A stretch of 64,000 nt of DNA. Source: Chthonomonadales bacterium (GTDB lineage: Bacteria; Armatimonadota; Chthonomonadetes; Chthonomonadales; CAJBBX01). The translations under genes were made by a program, and so were the position numbers. Under the pieces are notes generated by a model. The model had not been told where the DNA came from. It was given only the letters and a program-made list of their open reading frames with translations, and did not search any database. Location of the stretch: positions 1 to 64,000 of the forward strand of contig DAIDHP010000002.1 of assembly GCA_027459625.1 (NCBI GenBank), given 5' to 3'. Each line of letters begins with the position of its first letter. The first letter of the stretch is position 1. This document shows, in pieces, positions 1-8,384 of this stretch.

Positions 1-77
1 CCGCCTGCGCGGGTTGTGGGGGATGGGAAATCCACGGAGGTGGATTTCGTGTATTTGTTAACCGCGAATTTATTCGC
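1..77 (+). repeat. Left copy of the 111-bp multi-hairpin repeat (cut by window edge)
   Basis: This is the 3' part of the same element found three times at 7666-8277, in the same orientation. Visible parts are the GC hairpin CCGCCTGCGCGG, the hairpin AAATCCAC-GGAG-GTGGATTT and the terminal hairpin GCGAAT-TT-ATTCGC at 64-77. The stretch 78-193 after it holds low-complexity GGGTATCGGG-type sequence and no gene that I can support. Together with the right-hand copies it brackets the helicase/methylase cassette. Confidence 0.85.
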
Positions 78-193
78 CGGGGATGGTGGGAGGGGGTATC
101 GGGTATCGGGTTTTGGGTGTCGGGGTGTAACGGTCAAATCCGCCGGACCGAACCGATACGTCCGATCCGACCGATTGGGATTTCAATGTCATA

Positions 194-915
194 TCAGGCG
201 CAGCGCAAACCCATCGCGTAATCCCCCGCCACGGAGCGGATATCGTTTTCCTTTGCGTATAATTGATTCGTGAAAAACTCAATTCCATTGTCACGTATCA
301 ACCCTATCCTCTCCTTGTATTGATCCTCATATTTTTTCTCCGTGACTCGATAATTGAAGATGTAATCCTGGAAATCCTCAAATGAATCAAACATGGCATA
401 GCATAATCCCGCGCACATCCCCCATAAAGTGAGCGAACCGGCTAAGTTCTCAAGAAGCGGAGGACAGACGCTTTTCCGAGGCAGCGAAGCGCGGATGATC
501 CAACCCATGAGGAGCATGTACGATCGAACGGTTAAATCGGAGTGGTTAAAATTCCGTATGAACTCCTTGAGCGTTTCGCTGTCACCATTCAGCTTTTTGT
601 CCAAGAATTCCAGGAGAGACTCCACGGAAAATGGTCGTACAAGCCCGCCGGTCCCCTCAGGCTCGCCACCTCCCGGCATTTCGCCAGGCTGCCGCGTACG
701 GTCGGCGATAGTTTTTTGTGGTATTCGGCGCAGATTAAGAGGCAAACGAAGCTCATCTTATCCGCATAAGCGCTCAATGACGAATTTCCCGGGATCGTTT
801 GGGCGACTTCCTGGTATTCATCGCAAAAGTGACGCAGGCATGCCTCCGCGACTGTCAGGTTCACCTCGTCCATCCGCCAAAGCCCCGGCTGATCCTCGGT
901 CTTTTTTGGGGTCAT
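194..915 (-). CDS. Third gene of the defence cassette, unknown function, with a frameshift
   Basis: I do not recognise the family. The ATG at 915-913 lies two bases after the methylase stop codon, so it is probably translationally coupled to that gene. Reading starts MTPKKTEDQPGLWRMDEVNL and continues in one frame to about ...CAEYHKK, then the plausible coding continues in the -1 frame (TIADRTRQPGEM... to ...GDYAMGLRCA, stop at 196-194). The switch falls on a run of six A (712-717 on the plus strand as T), where one extra A joins the two frames into a protein of about 240 residues. The C-terminal half is rich in acidic, aromatic and helical segments (SVESLLEFLDKKLNGD). Either one base is missing from the assembly, the gene is mutated, or slippage on the A-run restores the frame. 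A cofactor role for the methylase or helicase is only suggested by position. Confidence 0.6.
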
Positions 916-916
916 C

Positions 917-3900
917 TCACTCCTCCTCTCCTCCCATTCGGTACTTGATATCATAATTGATGATGAAATCCAGCTCCTCCTCCGTGAAGCCGTAATGCTT
1001 CGCAAGCACGCGGTCTATCTCGTCTATGATAGGCTTGGATTTCTGAACATCAAAATTCACCTCTTCGCCATTTATTATATTGCCATGTCTTTGACGATTG
1101 ATGCATGTCGATTCATAAGAGGCAAGGAGAGTTTTATTTAAGGCTTCTACCTCAACTTTATTAGCTTCATTTAGAGAGAATACGGGGAACTCAAATACTT
1201 CGCGCGATACTACATCCATACAGTTAGAGTTACAGATCCAATACCAATAAAATAATTGGCTATTTAATATCGCAAGTATCCATGCTGAGCTTTCTTTATT
1301 AATTATTATAGGTTTGTAATGTGAAGATAATTTTTTCAGAAATGCCTTTCTCCAATATCTACCACCTGAATGATAAAAGATGATGTCACCAAGATTTAAA
1401 GTGTAATCTTTTATATAGTGTTTGAAACTCAGCATATGGTCTATGATATAGTGTTCTATGTGTGACCCGATTTTAGGATAACCGTTAGCAAGTTTCTTAC
1501 TATATTGATTTTCTGTATAATTTAGTGTCGTAAAAATGAAAGGGCGGTCTGATAATACTCCACTCGACCAACGACGATAGCTTGTCACATAACATCTGCC
1601 ATTTTTTGCATGTAAAAGCGAGATCGTTAGATTCATATCGACATCAGAAAACAACTTCCCCGGACGGACTGCAAAATGACTATGATACTGTTGTCGGTTT
1701 TCGTAAAGTTCTTGAAGTTCTAACATGCCGTCGGTAGAAACGGATGCTATTGGAACTATCATTCCAAAGCGTGCTTCTAAATTAAGAAGAGATAGAGATC
1801 TTTCTATGACGAAAGCATATAGGTTTCGGCAAGGTAATGTTTTAAATCCGTATATTTGATAGATGCTACTTACCTTGCTGTAGCTAACAAATGGTGGATT
1901 ACCGATGATCACATCGAAGCCTCCCTTGCTCATCACCCCGTAAAACTCCGTGTACCAGTGGAACGGCTTGTGGCTCGCCTTCCATTTCCCGTAAGCCTCT
2001 CTCCATTCGGGCTGCACGCCGTATTGCTTCGCCAGCATTTGATTCAACTCCTCGTTCAGCGCTCCGAGTCTCTCCTTCAATTCCGCCTTCAGGATTTGCA
2101 GGCTCTCCTTCATCACATCCTTGTCAGCCTGCAGCTGCTCCTCGCAAAAATGATCGTATTGTTCCCTTATCTCCTCCGCTTGGCTCAGAATGCGCCGCAA
2201 CGCGTCATCCTCGAAACCGAGCTTGCCCTGCTTGGCGTCAAAGGCGCAGGCTCTATCCAACTGCTCCAACGTGGCGTAACCCACCAAGGCGTTCCCGGGA
2301 AGGATGTTGAAATCCATGTCCGGCAAAGGCTCCAATCCGTGATTGGGGGCTTCGGGATGATTCGACTTTTGCGCGGCGAGTTTGAGGAACAGGCGAAGCT
2401 TGCATATCTCCACCGCCTCCTCCATGATATCCGCGCCGTATAGGTTGTGCAGGATGATGGTCTTCAGGGTATGATAGGGGTCCGCTTCCGGATACACGGC
2501 TTTGTACAGGGGGAGAAGGATATTCAGCGCGGCGAAAAGGAAGGCACCGGAGCCGCAGGTGGGGTCCAGTATGCGGCACTCCGTGATTGATTCCTCAAAC
2601 GCTCTTAGATAGTCGTCATCGCGGCATTCATGGAGGAAATCCTCCAGCCATTGCCGAATGTTCAGGTTCCAGGTGATGAAGTCGTTGATCTCGAAGCTCG
2701 TCTTCTCGGCGATAAGCGCGCGTATCTCCTCGCAGCGTTGCCTGCGCGCCACCGTCTCCCGCCACCACTCGGTGGGGAGCGCGTACTCCTCGTCGGCGGG
2801 TCTGTTCCACCCCCCTCGCCTGCTCACGTCCTTCACTCCCGCCTCTATTTCCGGGGGAAGAGGGAGTTCCACGCCCTTTTTCACGGCGTCGAAGATATAG
2901 TCATCGGGATTTCCCTTCAGCAGTTCGAGCATGGAGGATTTCAACGCCTCCAGCCTGGCAGGGTCCGGCTTGCCGGTTCGGAAATCCGTCACTCGCAGCG
3001 AGTAGTTCTCCAAGGATTTTTCCGCAAGGAAGGGGACAATGGTGTTTCGTCCGATATACTCCGTGATATCCTCCTTGGTGTAGTAGGCGCCCATCTGCTT
3101 GCGGTTGATGTATTTCTCGAAGATGTAGCCCAACACATCCGGGTTGATCTCTTTCTCAGTCCTCAAAGGGCGATCGTCCAGGCACCAGTTCCAATCCCCG
3201 AAGAATTGGAACACAATGTTGTAAGCCTCGTCCGGAATGGCGATACTCTCGCTGTATTTTTCCTCAAGAGAATGTTTGGCGAAGATGCCTCCGTTCAGGT
3301 AGGGCACGTCCCCTGTCAAATGCCTCAGCGTCTCCGTGCGGGACTGGGAGCCCAGCGCCTCGTGAAAAAGGGGAAGCATGAATTCGCGATGGAAGCGGTC
3401 CACAGGGTGATCGCCTCGGAAATTCACCCATCGATTGGGCAGATATCGCAAGTCGTTGTCCATATATCCCTGCTCCTGAAGGAAGAAGAGGAACATGATC
3501 CGGTTCAGCATCACGGAGGCGTACCACTCTCGGTCCTCCGTATCGTCAATTCCCCGTATCTGCTCCAGGAACGGCTTGCGCGCCTCTTTGTCGAACTCGT
3601 CGTAAAACCTCTTCGTCACCTTTTCCGCGCTCGCCATATCCTGCAGGGGCTTGCGAAATCCTTCGTTCGGCGCGCGCCGCAGACGATCCACGCAGCCGAG
3701 ATCGCTGGCGGAGAACTTTTCCGTGCGCATGTAGGCGCAGGCGACGGTTAGCGAGGAGTTACCGTTCGTCGTCCTTGTCGGATCGGCGGGAACGACAAGC
3801 AGCACGCCACCGGCGAGGACGCAGAAGACGATGGCGAAATGGGGCTCCGCACGAAGATGGCTCTGCACGACGGACTGCGCGTCCCTCCAGTTCGCCGAGG

Positions 3901-4108
3901 GGGGCAGATGAAGGCGATAGACCCGGACGCTGGCGGAATCGGTTTTGCCGAAATAGCGCAAACGGGGATCCAAAGCCGCGAACGCTCGGCCTCGATAGGG
4001 AGTATCGGAGGGTTCCGGGGGATAACGGAACCAGCCAAGAGCGCGCAAGACGGCGCGAAAAGCGTCCTCGTCGCCTCCGAGAGATACAAGAATTTCCTGA
4101 TTCGTCAT
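917..4108 (-). CDS. Large N6-adenine DNA methyltransferase of a defence or restriction system
   Basis: The product of about 1,063 residues is a class I DNA methyltransferase of the Eco57I/BREX PglX/DISARM DrmMI type, expected to methylate adenine in host DNA. The SAM-binding motif DPTCGSGAF is at about residue 515 and the catalytic NPPF (motif IV) at about 737, followed by a target-recognition-like C-terminal region. A long N-terminal region precedes motif I, as usual for these 1,000-1,300 residue enzymes. I chose the ATG at 4108, because GGAGG lies five bases upstream; an open frame continues to 4171 with no good ribosome site. It sits 215 bp behind the helicase gene and is followed directly by the frameshifted third gene. 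Whether the N-terminal part is a nuclease cannot be decided by eye; I see no convincing PD-(D/E)xK motif. Confidence 0.88.
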   Translation of the reverse strand: MTNQEILVSLGGDEDAFRAVLRALGWFRYPPEPSDTPYRGRAFAALDPRLRYFGKTDSASVRVYRLHLPPSANWRDAQSVVQSHLRAEPHFAIVFCVLAGGVLLVVPADPTRTTNGNSSLTVACAYMRTEKFSASDLGCVDRLRRAPNEGFRKPLQDMASAEKVTKRFYDEFDKEARKPFLEQIRGIDDTEDREWYASVMLNRIMFLFFLQEQGYMDNDLRYLPNRWVNFRGDHPVDRFHREFMLPLFHEALGSQSRTETLRHLTGDVPYLNGGIFAKHSLEEKYSESIAIPDEAYNIVFQFFGDWNWCLDDRPLRTEKEINPDVLGYIFEKYINRKQMGAYYTKEDITEYIGRNTIVPFLAEKSLENYSLRVTDFRTGKPDPARLEALKSSMLELLKGNPDDYIFDAVKKGVELPLPPEIEAGVKDVSRRGGWNRPADEEYALPTEWWRETVARRQRCEEIRALIAEKTSFEINDFITWNLNIRQWLEDFLHECRDDDYLRAFEESITECRILDPTCGSGAFLFAALNILLPLYKAVYPEADPYHTLKTIILHNLYGADIMEEAVEICKLRLFLKLAAQKSNHPEAPNHGLEPLPDMDFNILPGNALVGYATLEQLDRACAFDAKQGKLGFEDDALRRILSQAEEIREQYDHFCEEQLQADKDVMKESLQILKAELKERLGALNEELNQMLAKQYGVQPEWREAYGKWKASHKPFHWYTEFYGVMSKGGFDVIIGNPPFVSYSKVSSIYQIYGFKTLPCRNLYAFVIERSLSLLNLEARFGMIVPIASVSTDGMLELQELYENRQQYHSHFAVRPGKLFSDVDMNLTISLLHAKNGRCYVTSYRRWSSGVLSDRPFIFTTLNYTENQYSKKLANGYPKIGSHIEHYIIDHMLSFKHYIKDYTLNLGDIIFYHSGGRYWRKAFLKKLSSHYKPIIINKESSAWILAILNSQLFYWYWICNSNCMDVVSREVFEFPVFSLNEANKVEVEALNKTLLASYESTCINRQRHGNIINGEEVNFDVQKSKPIIDEIDRVLAKHYGFTEEELDFIINYDIKYRMGGEEE

Positions 4109-4323
4109 CCGTTCCTCCAGCCATCGTATCGGATATGCGCTTTTGCGCGCCATACAACCCATTCCGTGCATCGAAAATCTTTTTTCAGCGCAGCGAACCC
4201 TTTTTCTCCAACGAGAAAACTTGTTTTCGATACTCCTTGCGAAAAAAATCTCCCGATGCGCATGACAAGCCTCATTCCAAAGATAGCGGAGCTATCGCTC
4301 CTCGTGGTCGGATCTTTTGCGCC

Positions 4324-7300
4324 CTATGCGGCTTCGGGCGTCAATTCGAGATAAGCCGCCACAGTGAGCGGAACGGTCTCCGCGTTCTCCGTCCGGCGTT
4401 GGAATTGGGGAAGCTTCTCATCCATCCACGCGATCAGATCGCTCGTATTCCCGCTCCGCGTCGCCTCCCTCAGCAGACGCTCTCCCTCGGCCTTGTCTCT
4501 CTCCAGACTGTGGCGTCTCAGTCGAGCCTCGATATTCACCTCCAGCCCGTCTCCGTGAGCGGAGAAGAAGGAGATCAGTTTGTGATTGATATGGGTTCTG
4601 CTCCAAACCTGACCCAGATCCCTGCTTCTCTCCAATTCCCGCAGCATCTCCCTGCACCGCTTTTTCGCCTCCAGCGCGATATCCCAACGAATGGCTCTCG
4701 GACTGAAATCCGGATGATGATCGTCCTCCCTTTCGGGGCGCGAGCTTCGGATCAGATCGATGATGCGGCTTGGCTCCTGGATCGGCTCCGGCAGGGACTT
4801 GTCTTTGTCGTTTGAATCCAGAGGATAGTAAAGCCACCAGCAGGCGATGGGATCATCGGTTTTCCCCGCCGCCACGCAAAGGAACACGCCCCGATAGGTG
4901 GCTCGCTTGTTGCTCTGGCATCCCCAGGGAATTCGGTTGATCTCCTCGATCCCGAACTCCTGAAGCATCTTGATCACCTCGTTGAGCATATCGTGGAATC
5001 GGTTGATCGGGTTCTCCGCGTCGATGGCGTCCAAAACGGTCACATCCCCCGAACGGGTCCTGCGAAGCTCCTCGAGGGAGAAGACCCGAACCTTCTCACC
5101 GATGACGCTTGCGTCCACCGGCATGTTCTCCTGGATGGTGGCGATTCTTTGTTGGAGCCTTTCTATTAATCCAAGCTGCTCCTCCAAACCGCCTTCCGGG
5201 AAGAAGTTGGCGATGGTGATGCTTTCATGCTCCGAGAAGAGGCGATCGATGCGACCGTTGCGTTGGATCATGCGCACCGGGTTGAAATGCAGATCGTAGT
5301 TGATGAGAAAACCACAGTCCTGAAGATTCTGCCCTTCCGAGAGGACGTCCGTGGAGATCAGGCATTGAATCGGGCGTTCAGGGGGACCTTTGCGTTCGTT
5401 GGCGATGGGGGCGAAATCCTGCACGATCGCGTTTTTTTCGGAGGACGTGACGCCACCGACGATCATCTCGATCCGCGCATGACTAACTCTCTTCAGAAAC
5501 TCATCGTCTTCGGTCAATTCCCTGTAAAGATACTCCGCAGTGTCCGAATAGGAGGTGAAGATCAGCGCCTTTTGATCGGGGAGCAACTTGCATAACTCCA
5601 CCTTCAGGCGACGCAACTTGCCGTCGTTCCCCCCCAAGCAGCGTTTAATCCGATTCACCAAGGGGGAGAGAATCCGAAGATCGGTTTCCACGTCGTTGGA
5701 AAGCCGCTCGATATCATACTGACTGGCGTCCTTCTCGCCTATGTCCCGCAGGTAGGCGGACCCCTCCCCTTCGTCGTCATCCTCCAGTTGCCTCGCGAAG
5801 GTCATTTGCATCCGGCGATATTCGTCAGCGGTCAGCCTTCTCCCCTTTTGAAGCATTTCAACAACTTTCCGGCTGAAATCCCGGAGATTCTCCGCAGTGC
5901 TTACGAATGAGATGACGCTGCTTTCCAGTCGCTTCAGCAGCAGCATTTTGAAAAGGGTTTGCAAGCGCATGAAGGTCTGATTGCGCTGCAGGTCCGGAAC
6001 CAGTGCGTATTGCTCGATGTTGTAGGCTCCCAGAGTAAGGTTTTCAATGGCTTTCGCGATATGATCGATATCCACCGTTTCGTCATCCGAACCCAACCGG
6101 TATTCCAGGGAGATCATTTTGCGATTCGGGAACCGCACCTCCCTGTCATTGATGATGATCGTCTCCCCATTTTCCTGCCTGCGCCTGATATCCAGACGGC
6201 TTCGGCAAACCATGGTCTCCAGCAGCAGGTCCGTCGTGCTGACAAATCCCTTCTCCACCCGCTTGAAAAACTCCTGCAGGCTTCGGATACGCAAGTTGGT
6301 GTTGAGGAAGAAGTCGTCCTGGTCGCGTGTCATTAGGCGGTAGAGGCTGTAAAGGTCTCCGATGCCGTTGTTGATGGGAGTGGCGGTGAGGAAAAGAGTC
6401 TCCTTGTCATCGGGACCCCCTTGCAGTATGCGCATGAGGCTGTTGAAGCGATTGGTGGCGGGATTGCGGAAATTATGCGCCTCGTCCACGATAACCAGGG
6501 CGAAATCCTCCAACTCCGACAGTCTCCTCTCGGATCCGGAGCCATTTTGATTGCCCAGCGTCTCCATGCTCTCCGTCTCGATCATGATTCCCTGGTTATT
6601 CGCCGCTCTTCTCCAGACGGATTCCAATTGCGCCGGACAGATTACCAGGACTCGCTTGTGACTCCGTTTCCGATTTCTAGCGCGTTTCTGCATGGCGCCC
6701 AGCGCGATATAGGTTTTGCCCAAGCCGACCGCGTCTGCTATGATACAGCACTTATGCTCCGCGAGGATGCCAAGCGCTGTTTCACGCCCCTCCTCCTGAA
6801 ACACCGCGAGGTTGATATCCGAGGGGGAGGATGCCAAGGAGATAAATCGGCTCCGATAGCGTTCAAAGATCGCTTTTGCGTAAGGGTGGAACGGTGCGAA
6901 GCGGCGCAGGCGATTCGTGCGAAGCCATTCCACAAGCTCATTCTTGAAATCCGATCTTTCCGCCCTTGAAGCCTCGTCCCAGTTTGACTGGAACCATTCC
7001 CTGAGTTGAGCGATGGCGTTCGGATGCTGATGAATGAGGTTCAACTCCCGCTGCCCCATGATGCCGGAACGTGTGAGGTTGCTGCTTCCCACCACGCCGA
7101 TTCGCTCATTCACGTATAATTTGGAGTGGGTTTGCAGCGCCGTCCGTTTCGCTTGCAGACTCTCCCGTTCAAGAGCGGCAATCGCATTGAAGACGGTTTC
7201 ATCGTCATTCACGCGGTGAACAGGATCCAAACCGCTCTTCCGCCACTCCTCCGCCATTTGGAAAGTGACGACATCGTTGTTTTGCGGCATGTCGCTCAGG

Positions 7301-7509
7301 TCGTACCCCACGAGCAGGCGGCATTTGCTGTCGGGGGGCATGGCGTTAAGTTGCGCGACACCGTAAGCGTCAACGAATGCGACGGCGACATCCAAGCTTT
7401 TGGAATCCAGCAGGGCGTCGAGGGTGTCCTTCATGCGAACGCGATTGTTATCCACGATGAAGAGGTCCGTGGCATCGGTTGCGAAGGAGGAGCTATTCTT
7501 TTCAGTCAT
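4324..7509 (-). CDS. PLD-nuclease-like/SNF2-type helicase of a defence system
   Basis: This 1,061-residue protein couples a phospholipase D-type domain to a superfamily 2 helicase. The PLD part shows one HKD-like motif (HSKLYVNERIGVVGSSNLT, about residue 128). The helicase has Walker A DAVGLGKT (about 261-266), the DEAH box VDEAH (about 342), motif III TATPINNG, the SNF2-typical motif V STDVLSEGQNLQ and motif VI QRNGRIDR (about 755). This architecture is known from HepA/DISARM DrmD-like helicases next to large adenine methylases. Only one HKD motif is visible, so an active nuclease would need a dimer. The start has GAGGT eight bases upstream and a TATAAT box near 7565. DrmA, DrmB and DrmC homologues are absent here, so a complete DISARM is not shown. 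Confidence 0.88.
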   Translation of the reverse strand: MTEKNSSSFATDATDLFIVDNNRVRMKDTLDALLDSKSLDVAVAFVDAYGVAQLNAMPPDSKCRLLVGYDLSDMPQNNDVVTFQMAEEWRKSGLDPVHRVNDDETVFNAIAALERESLQAKRTALQTHSKLYVNERIGVVGSSNLTRSGIMGQRELNLIHQHPNAIAQLREWFQSNWDEASRAERSDFKNELVEWLRTNRLRRFAPFHPYAKAIFERYRSRFISLASSPSDINLAVFQEEGRETALGILAEHKCCIIADAVGLGKTYIALGAMQKRARNRKRSHKRVLVICPAQLESVWRRAANNQGIMIETESMETLGNQNGSGSERRLSELEDFALVIVDEAHNFRNPATNRFNSLMRILQGGPDDKETLFLTATPINNGIGDLYSLYRLMTRDQDDFFLNTNLRIRSLQEFFKRVEKGFVSTTDLLLETMVCRSRLDIRRRQENGETIIINDREVRFPNRKMISLEYRLGSDDETVDIDHIAKAIENLTLGAYNIEQYALVPDLQRNQTFMRLQTLFKMLLLKRLESSVISFVSTAENLRDFSRKVVEMLQKGRRLTADEYRRMQMTFARQLEDDDEGEGSAYLRDIGEKDASQYDIERLSNDVETDLRILSPLVNRIKRCLGGNDGKLRRLKVELCKLLPDQKALIFTSYSDTAEYLYRELTEDDEFLKRVSHARIEMIVGGVTSSEKNAIVQDFAPIANERKGPPERPIQCLISTDVLSEGQNLQDCGFLINYDLHFNPVRMIQRNGRIDRLFSEHESITIANFFPEGGLEEQLGLIERLQQRIATIQENMPVDASVIGEKVRVFSLEELRRTRSGDVTVLDAIDAENPINRFHDMLNEVIKMLQEFGIEEINRIPWGCQSNKRATYRGVFLCVAAGKTDDPIACWWLYYPLDSNDKDKSLPEPIQEPSRIIDLIRSSRPEREDDHHPDFSPRAIRWDIALEAKKRCREMLRELERSRDLGQVWSRTHINHKLISFFSAHGDGLEVNIEARLRRHSLERDKAEGERLLREATRSGNTSDLIAWMDEKLPQFQRRTENAETVPLTVAAYLELTPEAA

Positions 7510-7561
7510 GGGGTGACACCTCGCATTAAAGGCGATGGAACATTAATTGGAGCCATTCAAA

Positions 7562-7567
7562 ATTATA
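7562..7567 (-). promoter_or_regulatory. Candidate -10 box for the helicase/methylase operon
   Basis: On the minus strand the sequence is a perfect TATAAT, about 55 bases upstream of the helicase start codon. A -35 match is weak (GTCAAA at 16-bp spacing), so this is a plausible but unproven promoter for the three-gene cassette. Confidence 0.4.
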
Positions 7568-7665
7568 CTCAAGATTGAGATTGTTTGACCAATCCGTGTC
7601 GGGTCTCGGGTATCGGGCGTGCCGGTTTTTCTCAGCATCGCGGGTTAGTGTGGTTATTGGCGTCG

Positions 7666-8277
7666 GCGGTTCAAACCGCGCTTACCGAAAACACGAAACC
7701 CGCCTGCGCGGGTTGTGGTGTATGTGAAATCCACGGAGGTGGATTTCGTGTATTCGTTAGCCGCGAATTCATTCGCCGGGGATAGTCGTGTGTCGGGGTT
7801 GTTGGTCGTATCGGTCCAATCCGTCCGTTGCGCCGTTTATGCCCGATACGTGCCAGGCATGTTCCCATATGCCATATATTCCCCCCATATCGCGGGTTCG
7901 GTTTTGTTTTCACCGGCGGTTTAAACCGCGCCTTCCAAAAACACGAAACCCGCCTGCGCGGGTTGTGGGGGATGGGAAATCCACGGAGGTGGATTTCGTG
8001 TATTCGTTAGCCGCGAATTCATTCGCCGTGGATGGTCGTGTGTCGGGGTTGTTGGTTGTATCGGTCCAATCCGTCCGTTGCGCCGTTTATGCCCGATACG
8101 TGCCGGGCATGTCCCCATATGCCAATATATTTTTCCCCATATCGGGGGTTCGGGTTTGTTTACACCGCGGTTCAAACCGCGCTTACCGAAAACACGAAAC
8201 CCGCCTGCGCAGGTTGTGGGGGACGGGAAATCCACGGAGGTGGATTTCGTGTATTCGTTAGCCGCGAATTCATTCGC
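7666..8277 (+). repeat. Tandem array of a ~250-bp unit with the 111-bp four-hairpin element
   Basis: Three copies of a 111-bp element lie at 7666-7776, 7916-8026 and 8167-8277, all in the same orientation. Each contains four hairpins in fixed order: GCGGTT-CA-AACCGC, AACCCGC-CTGC-GCGGGTT, AAATCCAC-GGAG-GTGGATTT and GCGAAT-TC-ATTCGC. The linkers outside the two central hairpins are themselves imperfect inverted copies (GCTTACCGAAAACACGA against TCGTGTATTCGTTAGC). The spacers of about 140 bp (7777-7915 and 8027-8166) are also near identical, so the real unit is about 250 bp. The flanks 7570-7665 and 8278-8384 hold no gene that I can support. A fourth, truncated copy is at 1-77. Open frames through this region are by-products of the repeat. 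Confidence 0.92.
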
Positions 8278-8384
8278 CTGGGTGACCACCGCCTATTTTC
8301 CGCACGTCGATTTGGGGTATTTTCATGGTGACGGAAGTGTTTCTTCGAACCGCTTCACGGTAAGCGCAGCGTCAGGGGGATAGG

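Noticed and set aside
2630-3751. Long open frame on the plus strand opposite the methylase gene
   Set aside because: It is the antisense shadow of a strongly conserved methyltransferase; its composition (repeated LLQR, VVGAH strings) is not protein-like and it has no ribosome site. The same applies to 3775-4815.
7666-8277. CRISPR-like array
   Set aside because: Units are 111 bp with 140-bp spacers that are themselves identical, so they are tandem duplicates, not spacers; no cas gene is near.
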